Shown: positions 46,210-56,880 of the stretch, one piece after another
Position numbering within the stretch: the first letter of the stretch is position 1
Layout of the letters: each line of letters starts with the position of its first letter
Assembly (NCBI GenBank): GCA_030549775.1
Contig: CM060178.1
Span: 72,110,652-72,174,651 of the forward strand
DNA length: 64,000 bases
Origin: Tamarix chinensis
Taxonomy: Eukaryota > Streptophyta > Magnoliopsida > Caryophyllales > Tamaricaceae
Reading direction: 5' to 3'
Translations under genes and position numbers: made by a program
Notes under the pieces: generated by a model
Told to the model about the DNA's origin: nothing
Seen by the model: the letters and a program-made list of their open reading frames with translations, nothing else
The model's database searches: none

Positions 46210-46348
46210 GTAATACTAGCAATAATAATAGCGATCATGATGTTAAAATAAAATACTAAAGTTATTGGCCACTAGTATTATTAAGACCAATAGTTATAAA
46301 TGTTTCAAGGTTAGGTGTAATAATAATAATAATAATAATAATAATAGT

Positions 46349-46392
<44 letters not shown>

Positions 46393-46560
46393 CAATAGTA
46401 ATAATAATACCAATAGTAATAATAATAATGATAAGGGCAATAATAATAATGATAGTATTAATAATACTAATAATAATATTAATAGTGATAATAATAACAA
46501 TGCTAATAATAATAATAGTAAAAATAATATTAATTATGCTACTAAAATAATTTGCACATA
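46080..46560 (-). repeat. AAT microsatellites of A3
   Basis: (AAT)n runs at about 46158-46209 and 46317-46390, with interrupted AAT tracts around them. The poly-Asn and poly-Leu frames across them are artefacts. Confidence 0.9.
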
Positions 46561-47053
46561 TATAATAAAGGTTTAGGGGTTGGGAGTTTAGAGAACTACC
46601 TAGGGTGTGGGTGGCACAGGTGGCGGCGGCGGCGGCGGCGTAGGGGGAGAAAGAGGGTAGAGAGGTGGTGGAGGGGAAAGGAAGGAAAAGGAGGGGTTGG
46701 CAGGGGAAATAGAGGGTCTAGGGAGGTTGGGGAAGTTCCTTTGGTGGTTTTGGGAGGCAGTGGGGGCGGTGGGAGTGGCGACACGGCGGTGGGCGGCGGT
46801 GCGAAGGGTGGCGGGGTTCGAGGTTGGCTTGGTCGGGAAGGGCACTTCGCGCACTTGGGGCGGCGCGTGCAGGGTAAATCGAGGGCTGAGGGAGGCTTGG
46901 TTGGGTGGAGGGTGCTGCAGGGAAGGGTTTCGGGGGTGGTTCGGGCGGCGGAGATGGGCGGCGGCGATGGGGTGGTGATCAGAAGAGGGGGCGGCGCAAG
47001 GAATGGTTTCTGGGTTGGGTCTTCGAAAAAGCCCGAGGTTGGGCTCGTGGGGG

Positions 47054-47061
47054 TATTTATA
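47054..47061 (-). promoter_or_regulatory. LTR TATA box (A3)
   Basis: The minus strand reads CTATAAATACCCCC. It corresponds to the TATA box of A2 at 16853. Confidence 0.7.
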
Positions 47062-47416
47062 GGCTCGAAATGGGGAGGGGATCAAGAGAGGGGACAGAGG
47101 GAGGTACGGTTTGGCGGCGTTTGGCACGCCGGCAGGGGGTCGGCGCAGGTCTGCCATGGCAGACCTCTGCGCTGGTCGGGAAAAAGGGAGGAAGAGGTGT
47201 GGGTGGCCTAGGGTGTATGGGGGGTGTAGGTCGGTCGAGAGAGGGTGGCCGGCAGGGCAGAAAAGGGGAGGCGGCTTGCAGGCGGCCGGAGCAGGGGGCG
47301 GCGTGTTGCAGGTCGCGCACGCGAGGAGGAAGAAGAAGGTGGCCGGACCGGTGGTCCGGGAGAAAAGAAAAGAAGGGGAAGACCAGCCGGTTCGGCAACG
47401 GTCGAAAGATTCTACC

Positions 47417-47538
47417 AAAACGCGGCGTTTTGGGTAATTCATGGGCAAAACGCGGCGTCGAGCATAGTGGAGGCAACGATTATTTCATTTATCGGGGCGC
47501 AGCGTTTCGGCGGAATGGGGGGCGAAACGCTGCGTTTC
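47417..47538. promoter_or_regulatory. Cluster of AAACGC-N-GCGTTT palindromes in the A3 U3 region
   Basis: AAAACGCGGCGTTTT (47417-47431, perfect 15-bp palindrome), AAAACGCGGCGTCG (47447-47460), GGCGCAGCGTTTCGG (47496-47510) and GAAACGCTGCGTTTC (47524-47538, perfect). A related half-site, GCGCCGCGTTTTATT, is in A2 at 16434-16448, upstream of its TATA box. A protein-binding role is inference. Confidence 0.5.
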
Positions 47539-48126
47539 ACTGTGCGAGGGCGGGCCGAACGGCACTAGGCCGCGGGAAGGAGGGAAGGCAAGGGGATTGG
47601 GCCGCGAAAAGGGGCAGCCCAAACGGGGAGAAGGGGAGGAAAAAGAAAAAGAAAAGAAGAAAGAAAAAGAGAGAAGAAAAGGAAAAAGAAGAAGTAAAAA
47701 AGGAAAAATAATAATATGGGATATTTAAATTATTTTAAATATTTGATGTATACAAAATAATATTTAAATTCATTTTTTTTGGCTAAATTAGGATTTTTAA
47801 GGGATTTTTCATAAATTCCTTTTTAATTAGCAAACACCTTAATTTTTCTCCAATTAAATTACTTATAAAATTGTTAAAAATTTTGAAACTATTTTCTCCT
47901 TCTTATTTTAAATAAAATAATTTATTTAATTAACTTTTTATTTAAATAAAATGCTTAATTAGCTAACATACCCAAATTCCTCCTAATTAAAATACTTATA
48001 AATCTCTTCTTGATTTTCCTTAATTAAATACCCTTTTATTTTAATAAAAGTAATTTATTTAAATAATTTTCTAATAGAACCTCTTTTAAATATAATTTAT
48101 AAATTAGGAATTTTCGGGGTATTTCA

Positions 48127-48209
48127 TATACACTTTTGTTTTATTAGAAACTATCCAAATTCCATCACTAATACTTGGCTTAATCCAATATGTTTAGCAT
48201 TATGTATCA
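48127..48209 (+). repeat. Gypsy 5' LTR, part 2 (3' end)
   Basis: ccaaattccatcactaatac then ttggcttaat matches the 3' LTR end at 56826-56855. It ends at ATCA just before the PBS. Confidence 0.85.
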
Positions 48210-48211
48210 AA

Positions 48212-48224
48212 TTGGCATCAAAGC
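48212..48224 (+). other. Gypsy primer-binding site (initiator Met tRNA type)
   Basis: TTGGCATCAAAGC resembles TTGGTATCAGAGC, complementary to the 3' end of initiator tRNA-Met, with two mismatches, 2 bp after the LTR. Confidence 0.75.
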
Positions 48225-48670
48225 TTAAGTTTGTTAACTTTGGCTCAACATAATACAATCACCATATTCACTCAAACTAATGTCCATTTTTGATCCTACA
48301 CAATTTTTTTCCCGTTTCACCATTTCTCTCACCCACACTCGAACTCTAAACATCTTATTTTTTTTATCTCTACCTATTGGGTTACATAAGGAATTGTTGT
48401 TTTTTTCTTGTGCAGCATGGTAAGTTAACCTATTTCCAAAGGATTTATTCTTGAATAATCCCATAACATAAGAACATATAGGGCCATCGAAGCTTTGTAA
48501 ATGAATATGAGGAGGGTGTTGGCCATTTTTGAATAATTGGCATCAAATGCCAACATTACTAGAGCAAGGAGTCCACTTCCATAAGAAGTAAAAGGGGAAA
48601 ATGGTGTAGGAGATGAGTCCACCAACTTTAGGTGATCTTCTATCAATTCCCCTAGATTACCTTGAAGGAG
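48225..48670 (+). other. Gypsy untranslated leader
   Basis: No coding resemblance until the gag start near 48680. The two minus frames here (48234-48464, 48425-48646) are not supported. Confidence 0.5.
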
Positions 48671-48679
48671 GAGTTACTT

Positions 48680-49200
48680 TAGGAGGGATCCCTTTAATGA
48701 TATCAAGTTAAAGATCCTAGAATTTGATGGATCCTATAATTTGGAGAAGTTTTTAGAATGGGAGTTAAGGTGTAATAAAATGTTCAAAGATAGGTCTTTA
48801 GATGATGAGAATTCCTTATGGTTGTTTTCGTCAAGTAAAAAGGGCATGCTTCTTTATGGTGGGAAAATTTAGTGCATCATAGAGGGAGGAAGGGCAAGTC
48901 AAAAGTGAGAAGTTGGGAAAAAATGAAAATGTTGATGAGGGAGAGGTTTTTGCCATCTTCTTATATTCAAGACCTATATAACATAATTTCTTCCTTAAGG
49001 CAAGGTTCTTTGAGTGTGAAATATTATATTCTAGAGTTTGAGAGGCTCATGATGAGGCTTGGATTGGAGGATATTGAAGAGCACACAATGTCTCAATTCT
49101 TTGGTGGTTTAAGGAGCGACATTACTAGCAAGGTGGAACTCTACAAGTATTACACCTTATAGAAGTTGTTCCATTTAGCCATCAAAGTAAAAAAAAAAAC
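48680..49200 (+). pseudogene. Gypsy gag (capsid) remnant
   Basis: FDGSYNLEKFLEWELRCNKM is followed by SWEKMKMLMRERFLPSSYIQ, DLYNIISSLRQGSLSVKYYI, LEFERLMMRLGLEDIEEHTM and SQFFGGLRSDITSKVELYKY. This is the retrotransposon gag domain (pattern WDELKKEMRKRFVPSHY, L..L.QGSRSVEEY, RF..GL...I). A stop and shift separate the first block. Confidence 0.85.
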
Positions 49201-49358
49201 ATAAAAGGAAGATGAGGAGTTCTAAATTTTGAGGGTTAAGGGCAAATGCATACCCATCTAAGGAAGTAGCAAAGTCAGCTCCTAACCCCAAGACATTTGA
49301 TGTTAAGAGTAAAGGGAGGCTAGATGCGGGTGAGTCTAGTAGAAATAAGGGTATTCGG

Positions 49359-49400
49359 TGTTTTAAGTGCCAAGGGATTGAGAATTATCAAAATGAGTGT
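49359..49400 (+). pseudogene. Gypsy gag zinc knuckle (His lost)
   Basis: CFKCQGIENYQNEC keeps the three Cys of the CCHC knuckle, but the His position reads Asn. Confidence 0.8.
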
Positions 49401-49604
49401 CTAAAAAAGTGGATGATTACCTTGCTAGACTTAGAAGAGAGGGAGTTGGAAGGAGAAGATGGTGAAGATCATTCGGCCATGGAAGGAGGGGACGAGGTTG
49501 AAGAAGTGCCACTATATGTAGGGAAGTCTTTGATGGTGTGAAGGGTTTTGCAAACAAGGAAAGTTATGGAAGAGGAGTCTCAAAGGGAGAACATATTTCA
49601 TATT

Positions 49605-49990
49605 AAGTGTACAAAAACTGGTAAGATATGTTCCCTCATTGTTGATGGGGGTAGTTGTGTAAATGTAGCTTCTAACACTCTTGTGGAAAGCATAACTTTC
49701 CGACCATGACCCATGTTAGGCCTTATAAGCTTCAATTGATTAATAGGCTCTATGGTTGAAGTCACCAACTAAACGGTTGGACCATTTTCTACAGGGAAGA
49801 CATATTAAGACAATGTTGTATGTGATGTAGTCCCCATAGATACTTATCACTTATTATTAGGGAGGCTATGGCAATTTGATAGGCAAGTCAATTATGATTG
49901 TAGGAAGAACACTTATAGCTTGAACTATGCAAACAAAAAAATTGTACTCACACCCCTTAGTATTAGGTTCTCACTTGTTAAGGGAGACAC
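49605..49990 (+). pseudogene. Gypsy aspartic protease remnant
   Basis: TKTGKICSLIVDGGSCVNVA then SNTLVESI matches the IDGGSCTNVAS-type protease motif of this gypsy group, where D-G-G replaces D-S/T-G. Downstream blocks such as YHLLLGRLWQFDRQVNYD are partly recognisable through shifts. Confidence 0.75.
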
Positions 49991-50049
49991 AAATTGTAAG
50001 AAATATTTGTTTGTTGATGGGAAAGGGTTATAAAGGGCCATAGGAAAAG

Positions 50050-50990
50050 GAAATATTTACTAATGCTTAAGAATAATGAGAATGGCAACATACTCGACCC
50101 TCAGGTCAAAACCTTGCTAGGAGAGTTTGGAAATGTATTTCTAAATGAATTACCTAGTGAGTTGCCTCCCATAAGAGGCATAGAGCACCAAAATAACTTT
50201 GTTCCTAGTGCTACCATCCCAAGCAAACTAATAGCCATCCAAAGGAGGCCATAGATTTGTAAAGGAAAATTGAGGAATTGTTGCAAAAGGGTTTCATTAG
50301 GGAATCCTTAGTCCATGCATGATACCGGCCCTCTTGGTACTAATGAAAGATGGGAAAATGCAAATGTGTATTGATAGTAGAGCTATCAACAACATTACCA
50401 TCAAGTATAGGTATCCCATACCTAGGCATGATGACAGGTTGGATTATTTACATGGATCAAATGTGTTATCCAAAATCAATTTAAGGAGTGGGTACTACCA
50501 AATTAAGATAAAAGAGGGAGATGAGTGGAAGACCTCCTTAAAGAGCAAAGGGGGATTATATGAGTGGATGGCCATGACTTTTGGACTATCCAATGCACTA
50601 AGTACCTTCATGAGGCTCATGAATGAAGTACTTCGACCCTTTATCTCTAAATTTGTAGTTGTGTATTTTGATGATAATCTTGTGTACTATTCTAGTCATG
50701 ATGATCATGTAAGGAACTTGAGACTTTTATTTGTAGCTCTTAGGAACAACAAGTTGTATGGTAAACCAGAAAACAGTGATTTCTTTGTGCCAAGAGTCAT
50801 ATTTCTAGGGTATGTTTTATCCAGGAATGAAATTTCCATGGATGAGTGAAAGGTGGAGGTAATAAGGACATGGCCTACACCCACATCCATTGTTGATGTA
50901 AGATCCTTTCATGGGATTACATCTTTTTATAGGAGGTTCATAAAAGGATTTAGCACACTTCTAAAACTCATCATAAAATACATCAAAAAA
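50050..50990 (+). pseudogene. Gypsy reverse transcriptase remnant
   Basis: The longest open part (50319-50849) has [80 protein letters not shown] and [20 protein letters not shown]. The active site YFDD is intact, but the N-terminal part (50063-50254) is split by a frameshift and stop, and a stop at 50850 precedes the connection domain. Catalytic residues are intact here, unlike the other elements in the window. Confidence 0.9.
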
Positions 50991-50999
50991 GGCGAGTTT

Positions 51000-51450
51000 C
51001 AATGGACACACAAGAAGCCTTCAAACTAATCAAGAGCAAGTTGAGTGAGGCCCTAGTGTTGCACTTACCCAACTTTGACAAGGTGTTCAAGATCAAGTGT
51101 GATGTAAATGGATTCGGAATCGGTGTGGTCTTGCTAGAAGAAGGAAAATCAATAGCCTTCTTTAGTAAGAAGATCAATGGTTCCATATCCAACTATAACA
51201 CCTGTGACAGAGAATTTTATGCTATCATTAGGGCTTTGGATCATTGGTCGCACTATCTTAGATCATCACAATTTGTATTGCATACCAATCATGATTATTT
51301 AAAGTATATAAATGGACAACATAAAATTAACCCTAGGCATGCTAGGTGGGTAGATTTTTTTGCAATCATTCTCATTTATAGCTAAGCATAAGAGTGGCAA
51401 AATAAATGTTGTAGCAGATGCACTCTCTAGGAGATATTGTATGTTGTCTT
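51000..51450 (+). pseudogene. Gypsy RNase H remnant
   Basis: ALVLHLPNFDKVFKIKCDVN, GFGIGVVLLEEGKSIAFFSK, YNTCDREFYAIIRALDHWSH and HTNHDYLKYINGQHKINPRH, then after a frameshift [20 protein letters not shown], are the RNase H landmarks in order. The Asp of HTDH reads Asn. Confidence 0.88.
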
Positions 51451-51559
51451 TGTTAGAGGAAAGAATCTTAGGATTTGTGTGTTTGAAGGAACTTTACAAG
51501 ATGAATTTAGGCTTTTTAAGATACATGGAAGATCAAGATAAATCTTGAGGTCCATACCT

Positions 51560-52400
51560 AGATCAAGAAGGGTTCCTCTTCAAGGGAAACAAGTTGTGCA
51601 TCTCAAAGTGCTACATCATGCAACTGCTCATTCCTGAAGTGCATGGAGGAGGTTTAGCAGGGCATTTTGGCATTAATAAGACTTGTGATGTACTCCAAAA
51701 ACATTTTTACTAGCCAAAGATGGTGGGAGATGTAAAATCCATAGTGTCAAGGTTCTCTACTTGCCAAAGGTCCAAGAGTCACTTCCACCAAGGACTCTAC
51801 ACACCTTTACCTATCCTACACCATCCTCTTAACTATGTAAGCATGGATTTTATAGTGGCATTGCCTAAAACATAAAGGCAAAATAATTTCGTTATGGTAG
51901 TCATCAATCGATTTTCTAATATGGCTTATTTTGTCTCATGCCATAAGATAGATGACACCTCTTATATCTCTGTCCTTTACTTTAAGAAAATAGTTTGGTT
52001 GCATGGTATCCTGAAGATGATTATCACCTATCAAGATACCAATTTTCTCAACTATTTTTTAAAAACCTTATGGAGGTTACTTGGTACTAAACTTCTATTT
52101 ATTACTAATTATCACCCACAAATCTATGGCAAAACTAAAGTCACTAATCGCACCATCCTAATGATTTTAAGGAATTTGGTCCACAAATCCTTGAGAGATT
52201 GGGACACCAAACTAAGCTATACAGAATTCACATAGAATTGCTCTCCCACTTATGCCACTAACCACTCACCTTTTGAAGTGGTGTGTGGGGTCACTCCCAC
52301 CACTACCATTGATCTCATTCCTTTATTAATCAAATCTCAAACCATTTTTGAAGCAAAACATAGGGCCACTAAATTAAAAAATTATATGAACAATTAAGAT
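51560..52400 (+). pseudogene. Gypsy integrase remnant
   Basis: The HHCC region reads HGGGLAGHFGINKTCDVLQK and SRFSTCQRSKSH, in which the first zinc-binding Cys is Phe. The core reads LNYVSMDFIVALPKT (first catalytic D), YQDTNFLNYFLKTLWRLLGT (second D) and NYHPQIYGKTKVTNRTIL, in which the catalytic Glu of QTEVVNR reads Lys. A stop at 52236 and others follow. The integrase is dead. Confidence 0.88.
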
Positions 52401-52720
52401 CCAAGATCAAAAAACTTAACAACATGAATAAGAAGGCAGGAAACAAGCATAGAAAAGAAAAAAAATTGAGTTAGGAGAATTAGTGTGGATTCAACTTAGA
52501 AAAGAAAGGTTCCCTTCTAGGAGAAAGAATAAACTCATGCTAAGGAGTGACGAACCTTTCAAGATTCTAAAATAGATTGGCAATAATGCATATCACCTTG
52601 AACTTTTATAGGAAATGGTGGGGAAATTTTCCAACATATTTAATGTGGATGATGTACTCCTTTATTTTCATGACACACCCTATGAAGATGAGGAAGATCC
52701 CTTTTGAGAGGGGGAGGATG
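52400..52720 (+). pseudogene. Gypsy polyprotein C-terminus
   Basis: [25 protein letters not shown] and VGKFSNIFNVDDVLLYFHDT then EDEEDPF(stop)EGEDD correspond to the RKERFP..RKSKL.PRGDGPF and NVADL...NPFEEGEDD ending. No chromodomain is visible. The purine-rich PPT (52706-52721) overlaps its end. Confidence 0.8.
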
Positions 52721-52721
52721 A
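52706..52721 (+). other. Gypsy polypurine tract
   Basis: GAGAGGGGGAGGATGA sits immediately upstream of where the 3' LTR began before the minus-strand fragment was inserted. Confidence 0.7.
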
Positions 52722-54282
52722 TACCCCCATGCTTAAATCGTTGCTTGTCCTCAAGCAACATCATGTCATGCACAAAAGAAACATCAAGGATTACAAATGA
52801 GATAAGTCCTAAACTACAAGAAATATAAGATTGGATTTATTCATTCATAGAGTTTAGCAATGCATTGGGACTTAAAACACTTATGAATCATAAAATCACA
52901 ATGTTGAAAATATTTTGGATCACATATCTAACACACCTTATGAATAGTCTTATCAAATGCTCAAGTGGTTAGGGAATGAGAGCTAATATAGTTAGTATCT
53001 CACCATGCAAATTTAGATCAAGATTAATGAAATTTATATTGGTAGATGCTTACTTTCGGTAAGTGAAAATGCTCACTCTTATGTGTATAGGGTATCATGT
53101 GTTTACTCTCAAATCTTCTCCAAATGATAATGATCGCCCATATGTTTGGCATTATTCTCAATTCGCCACCACTGAAAAGAACTAAAGTATATAAGAATCA
53201 AAAGGTCTTAAATTTGGTTGTAATGGGGCTAGGGTTCTAAGGTGGGATAGAATTTTGGGATGGTAGCTAGACTCTACGAACTAGAGAAGTAATTTATTTA
53301 TTTCAATTAAATCATAATTCCTCCTCTTCTCCTTTACTTCACTTCCCCCTTTTTCTTTTTCTTTTTTTTTTATAATTTTTTTTAAATAATTTCAAACCCT
53401 TCCATTCAACCAAATAACATCAAAAGACATGAAATTTTATTCTCTTCTTCTTCTTCTTCTTCTCCTTCTTCTTCTTTTCATTTTTTTTAAGAAGAAAAAT
53501 GCTTAGCTACTTCCTCCATTTTTTTTTATGATATCCACACCCCCATACTTAGATTTCACCTTATTAACAAACAAAAGTTCTCCTTAAAAATATTGCTCCA
53601 CTAGTCATAGAGTAAGGAAAGAAAATACATATGGAGATTAGTTGTTAATAAAGGTTAGATCAATAGAATAAGGCTTTAGACTCAAAGGGTTTATGCAATG
53701 GATAACAATTTTCAAGGTGAGCTATTTGGTCTTGTAGCTAACAAAGAAAGAAGAGTGCCTTTATCATTTTCAAATATCCTAAAGTTCTATGCAGTCTTGA
53801 AGAGAACAAATGGCAAATTCTAGTTTCACATATCGTTGGAGAACACACACAAAAGAAAAATATATTTTGGATAAGCAATGTATCCAAAGAATAGGCTCAA
53901 GCGCTCACAATGTTATATCCACCAATCTTTGAATTTCATTTCATCTCATTCATAATCAATGCATGGATTGATTCCTAACCATTCTAACTTTCCTTCCCTC
54001 ATCACTATCACAATCTCAATTTCTATTTTTAAGGTTTAGGAAGATGGTGATCAAATCAATTATTATGATTTAAAATAGCCTTTGTAAAAAGATTTAGTCC
54101 CATTACTTTTCATACCCGGTGAATGAATAAATCAAATCTAACACTTCTTGTCTAGACACGAACAAAACAAACAAACACAAGATCACAAAATTAGAAAACA
54201 AGGCACATGTATGCAAACACATTACTATATATATATCTATATAAACAACATCAAAAACAGAAATAAAGATTATAATTGCCAT

Positions 54283-54300
54283 TCCCCGGCAACGGCGCCA
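54283..54300 (-). other. tRNA-Asp-type primer-binding site
   Basis: The minus strand reads TGGCGCCGTTGCCGGGGA, an 18-base PBS sequence well known in plant gypsy elements and complementary to a tRNA-Asp 3' end. No mismatch to the sequence I know. Confidence 0.85.
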
Positions 54301-54307
54301 AAAAATT

Positions 54308-55864
54308 TGATGCACTGTCGTATGCACAACAAATTTAATAAATAAATCCTAATTTCCAAATACGTAGTATATGGCAAGAAGGAGTCGAACCCACAAGGAA
54401 TGGAATATAATCAATAATTCTGTAATCGATGTTAAAACCCCAGTCATGCAATAACATATAATTCTATCATCAATATCTAAAGTATGGATAAATAATAAAA
54501 CATTGTACTCACTAATTAATGAATAAGGATAGGAAGGTATTGATTATGGAATTAGGATATCAAATAATCATAGAGAAAAGAATGATTCTAAATGATTTAA
54601 CGTTGACCTATAGAAACTCATATTAATTCATCTCTTTGCTTTCTCTCAATTCTAATAAATTGAATAAGCTCTCAATTTATCATCTAACCAATTAATAACC
54701 TAGGTTAAGAACACTAGATTCAATTAATGGCAGCATTACAAACGGAAAGCAGTCAACTACGACCATAATCACATAAGCTCGGATCATGCAATCATATGAA
54801 TAATGGACAAGATTAATAATTAATCTTTTGCTACTTTGAAAACGTTAATTAACAATTACGTGTTAATTTCGTTATCTTAGCGTAGATTAAGATCTAAACT
54901 AGATAGGTGATCAGTCTAATTAGTTTAAATTCTTAATCTATGATGCGAGATCATTCAATTCCGTCCATCAATCCAATTAAATTCCATCTAGAATCATGAA
55001 TTCAAAATCCAAACCCTAATTCCGTCATCAAATCCTCCTACCTTATACTATCTACATAATTGCAATAACACATAATTAAATGCAATAATCTATCATTAAC
55101 ATCAATGCTTATAAATAAATTAACAATGAAACACCAAACACAAGAAAAATAATCATACAACAAAGAGAATTGAATTGCATTCAATCAAAAATCAAAACTT
55201 GCAATTAAAAGAGGAATGGAGAAGAACTTATCGAATTGAATTGCAGATTGTTGATTGTTCAATTGAATACAATGAAGAGAAAGAGAATTGGAATTACAAA
55301 TTACATGTGGTATCTAGAGAGTATAGAGAGAAAGAGAAAATCCCATTCTCGAACTCCCCCGAACCACCCTTTCGAATGTTCAAACTTTAGAAATATATCG
55401 GGGAAACGTTGCGCGAACGGTTACAGAAGTTGAGAGAAACACGGTCCGTGTTAGAAAACACGGGACCCCCGTATTTTTAAGTGCTGAAATCTGCCAAATG
55501 CTGATTTTTAAGTGCTGAAATTTGTGTGCTGATAGAAAAACACGGGCCGTGTTTCATAAACACGGGGGGGCCGTGTTTCTTGGTTCTTCATTATTTCTTC
55601 ATGAAATTTCAACACAATCTTCCCTTTGATATATATTCTTCATTTCTAGTCTTTTCTTCCATTGATTCCATTTCTCTTGATGTGTTCTTTGCTTCCTTTT
55701 CTCTTTTCATTGATTTCTCCTTTGAATTTCTTCATTTTTATCTTTTCCTGCAAAATCTATCCAAAAGAGAAAAGCTCGAGAAAAGATTAAATGTTATAAA
55801 AATAATGAGGAATAAATGACATTTTTACTTAGCAAAATAACATATAAATCTCATATATCAAGCA
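54308..55864 (-). repeat. LTR of the minus-strand fragment
   Basis: The minus-strand start is TGCTTGATATATGAGATTTA and the end ACGACAGTGCATCA. The short frames inside (55175-55390, 55526-55819) are not recognised. A segment with gggttcgactccttcttgcc (54397-54378 minus) resembles a tRNA T-loop but lies in the LTR 3' part, where such a block is common. Confidence 0.75.
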
Positions 55865-56880
55865 CCCCCTTTAAAAAATACAAATAAAGATAATGTACTC
55901 ATTAATATTTTCAAAGTTGAAGGTTTCAAAACTTTTCTCACTTGGGTTAATGAATAACAAGATTATTAAGGAGCCATGCAAAGACATGTAGCACTAAAAC
56001 AAGCCATCAACCTCCATGTGTGGCTAGCTATATTTTGGCTACTTTATGGCTCCATAAAGCCATTTCTAATTGGATACATTATGGCTCATAAAAATCCATG
56101 TTTTTATCCATCCCTATATGCCAAAATTTTCAATTGAAGAGTCTACCTTTTGTAGCCCTATTTCACGCACAAAATTAAGGGGATTTGGGACGATAGTATT
56201 AGGGAGATCAAGGCCTTCAAATTTAGCTAAAAATAGGGAGGATCAACCTCAAGAGTTTTGGCCAAAATTCTAGCCTACCAAGGAGATTACATCCATATTT
56301 CAATCAATTAAAATTTTCCTTTCTTAGTTGAGCATAGCTAAAAATGTTGTTAGACTTCCCTAATGCTTAAATTATGTTTTTTAAGAACTTATCATGGGTT
56401 TTAATAGCATCCATCATGTGATGGGAGGCTAGGAAGGGTCAAAAATCAAGAATAGTTTATTATAGAGGCTAGCAACCTTAGTTAGCTTGTATTAATATAA
56501 ACTATGCTTGGGATGTAACCAAATCTACTCATTATGAGTTTGATATGTAATTTACTCACTAAAGGACTAAATACACTCTATATAGAGGTAAGAGGGCTAA
56601 AGGGAGAGGTAGATTTTGATGTAAAAAGACAACCTATTATTGACACAACATTCCTTCTCATAGGCTAAGAGTTAGTCTTATGAATTCTCAAAATCTTACA
56701 CCATTTAAGCTAAGAGTTGAAACCTTAGTTGGTTAGTGTAAGTACTTAATCTTGAAGGTATTTCAAGATTAATTTCACCTATCTTCTTCTTACATCTACT
56801 ATACATTTTTTTTATTGCAATATATCCAAATTCCATCACTAACACTTGGCTTAATCTAATATGTTTAGCATTATGCATCA
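55865..56880 (+). repeat. Gypsy 3' LTR
   Basis: About 1,016 bp matching the split 5' LTR. It has the uninterrupted site ctactatacatttttt (56795-56810), where the 5' LTR carries A3. The first few bases (TGAT...) were separated by the minus-strand fragment. It ends GCATCA at 56880. Confidence 0.85.

Larger units (their letters stand above)
46600..47690 (-). other. GC-rich leader/promoter region of A3
   Basis: Very GC-rich, with a (GGC)n run at 46618-46639. The sense strand is minus; the TATA box is at 47054-47061 and the palindrome cluster at 47417-47538 lies 350-480 bp upstream of it. Confidence 0.65.
43496..48126 (-). mobile_element. Solo LTR A3 (large LTR, minus orientation)
   Basis: A 4,631-bp segment begins TGTAACACCCCCAAATTTAC and ends TTTTCGGGGTATTTCA, with TSD TATAC. 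It matches A2 reversed: CCGGTGG repeats 44200-44545, AAT microsatellites 46090-46560, GC-rich leader 46600-47650 and a minus-strand TATA box at 47054-47061. The length equals A2 without its hAT (4,638 bp). There is no coding; overlapping plus and minus frames in the GC-rich part (46600-47448 minus, 46905-47711 plus) are low complexity. Confidence 0.88.
52729..55864 (-). mobile_element. Minus-strand LTR retrotransposon fragment with tRNA-Asp-type PBS, lacking one LTR
   Basis: Read on the minus strand: LTR 55864-54308 (1,557 bp, TG...CA), spacer aattttt, PBS TGGCGCCGTTGCCGGGGA (54300-54283), 1.5 kb of AT-rich non-coding internal sequence, then GACAAGCAACGATTTAAGCA and TGGGGGTA (52745-52722), a PPT-like block typical just before a 3' LTR. 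The 3' LTR is absent. ACCCCC is repeated at 52723-52728 and 55864-55869. PBS type and PPT context are known from Athila/Tat-like plant gypsy elements; without coding the lineage is tentative. Confidence 0.75.
42571..56880 (+). mobile_element. Ty3/gypsy retrotransposon with both LTRs, broken by two insertions
   Basis: The 5' LTR is 42571-43495 plus 48127-48209, the internal region 48210-~52718 (about 4.5 kb) and the 3' LTR ~55865-56880. The PBS is initiator-Met type (48212-48224) and the PPT is gagagggggaggatga (52706-52721). Gag, protease, RT, RNase H and integrase are present but degenerate. Polyprotein style ([34 protein letters not shown]) fits the common plant gypsy group with a C-terminal GEDD-type ending. 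Insertions are solo LTR A3 and a minus-strand LTR fragment (52729-55864). No TSD was found. Confidence 0.85.

Noticed and set aside
46265..46576. Poly-Asn protein
   Set aside because: Reads through an AAT microsatellite; the opposite strand gives poly-Leu.
46600..47448. 282-residue minus-strand and 268-residue plus-strand frames
   Set aside because: They overlap on opposite strands in a GC-rich LTR region poor in stop codons; no domain recognised in either.
54378..54398. tRNA gene on the minus strand (T-loop-like GGGTTCGACTCC)
   Set aside because: No acceptor stem, D-arm or anticodon arm can be built around it; it lies in an LTR where this block is common.
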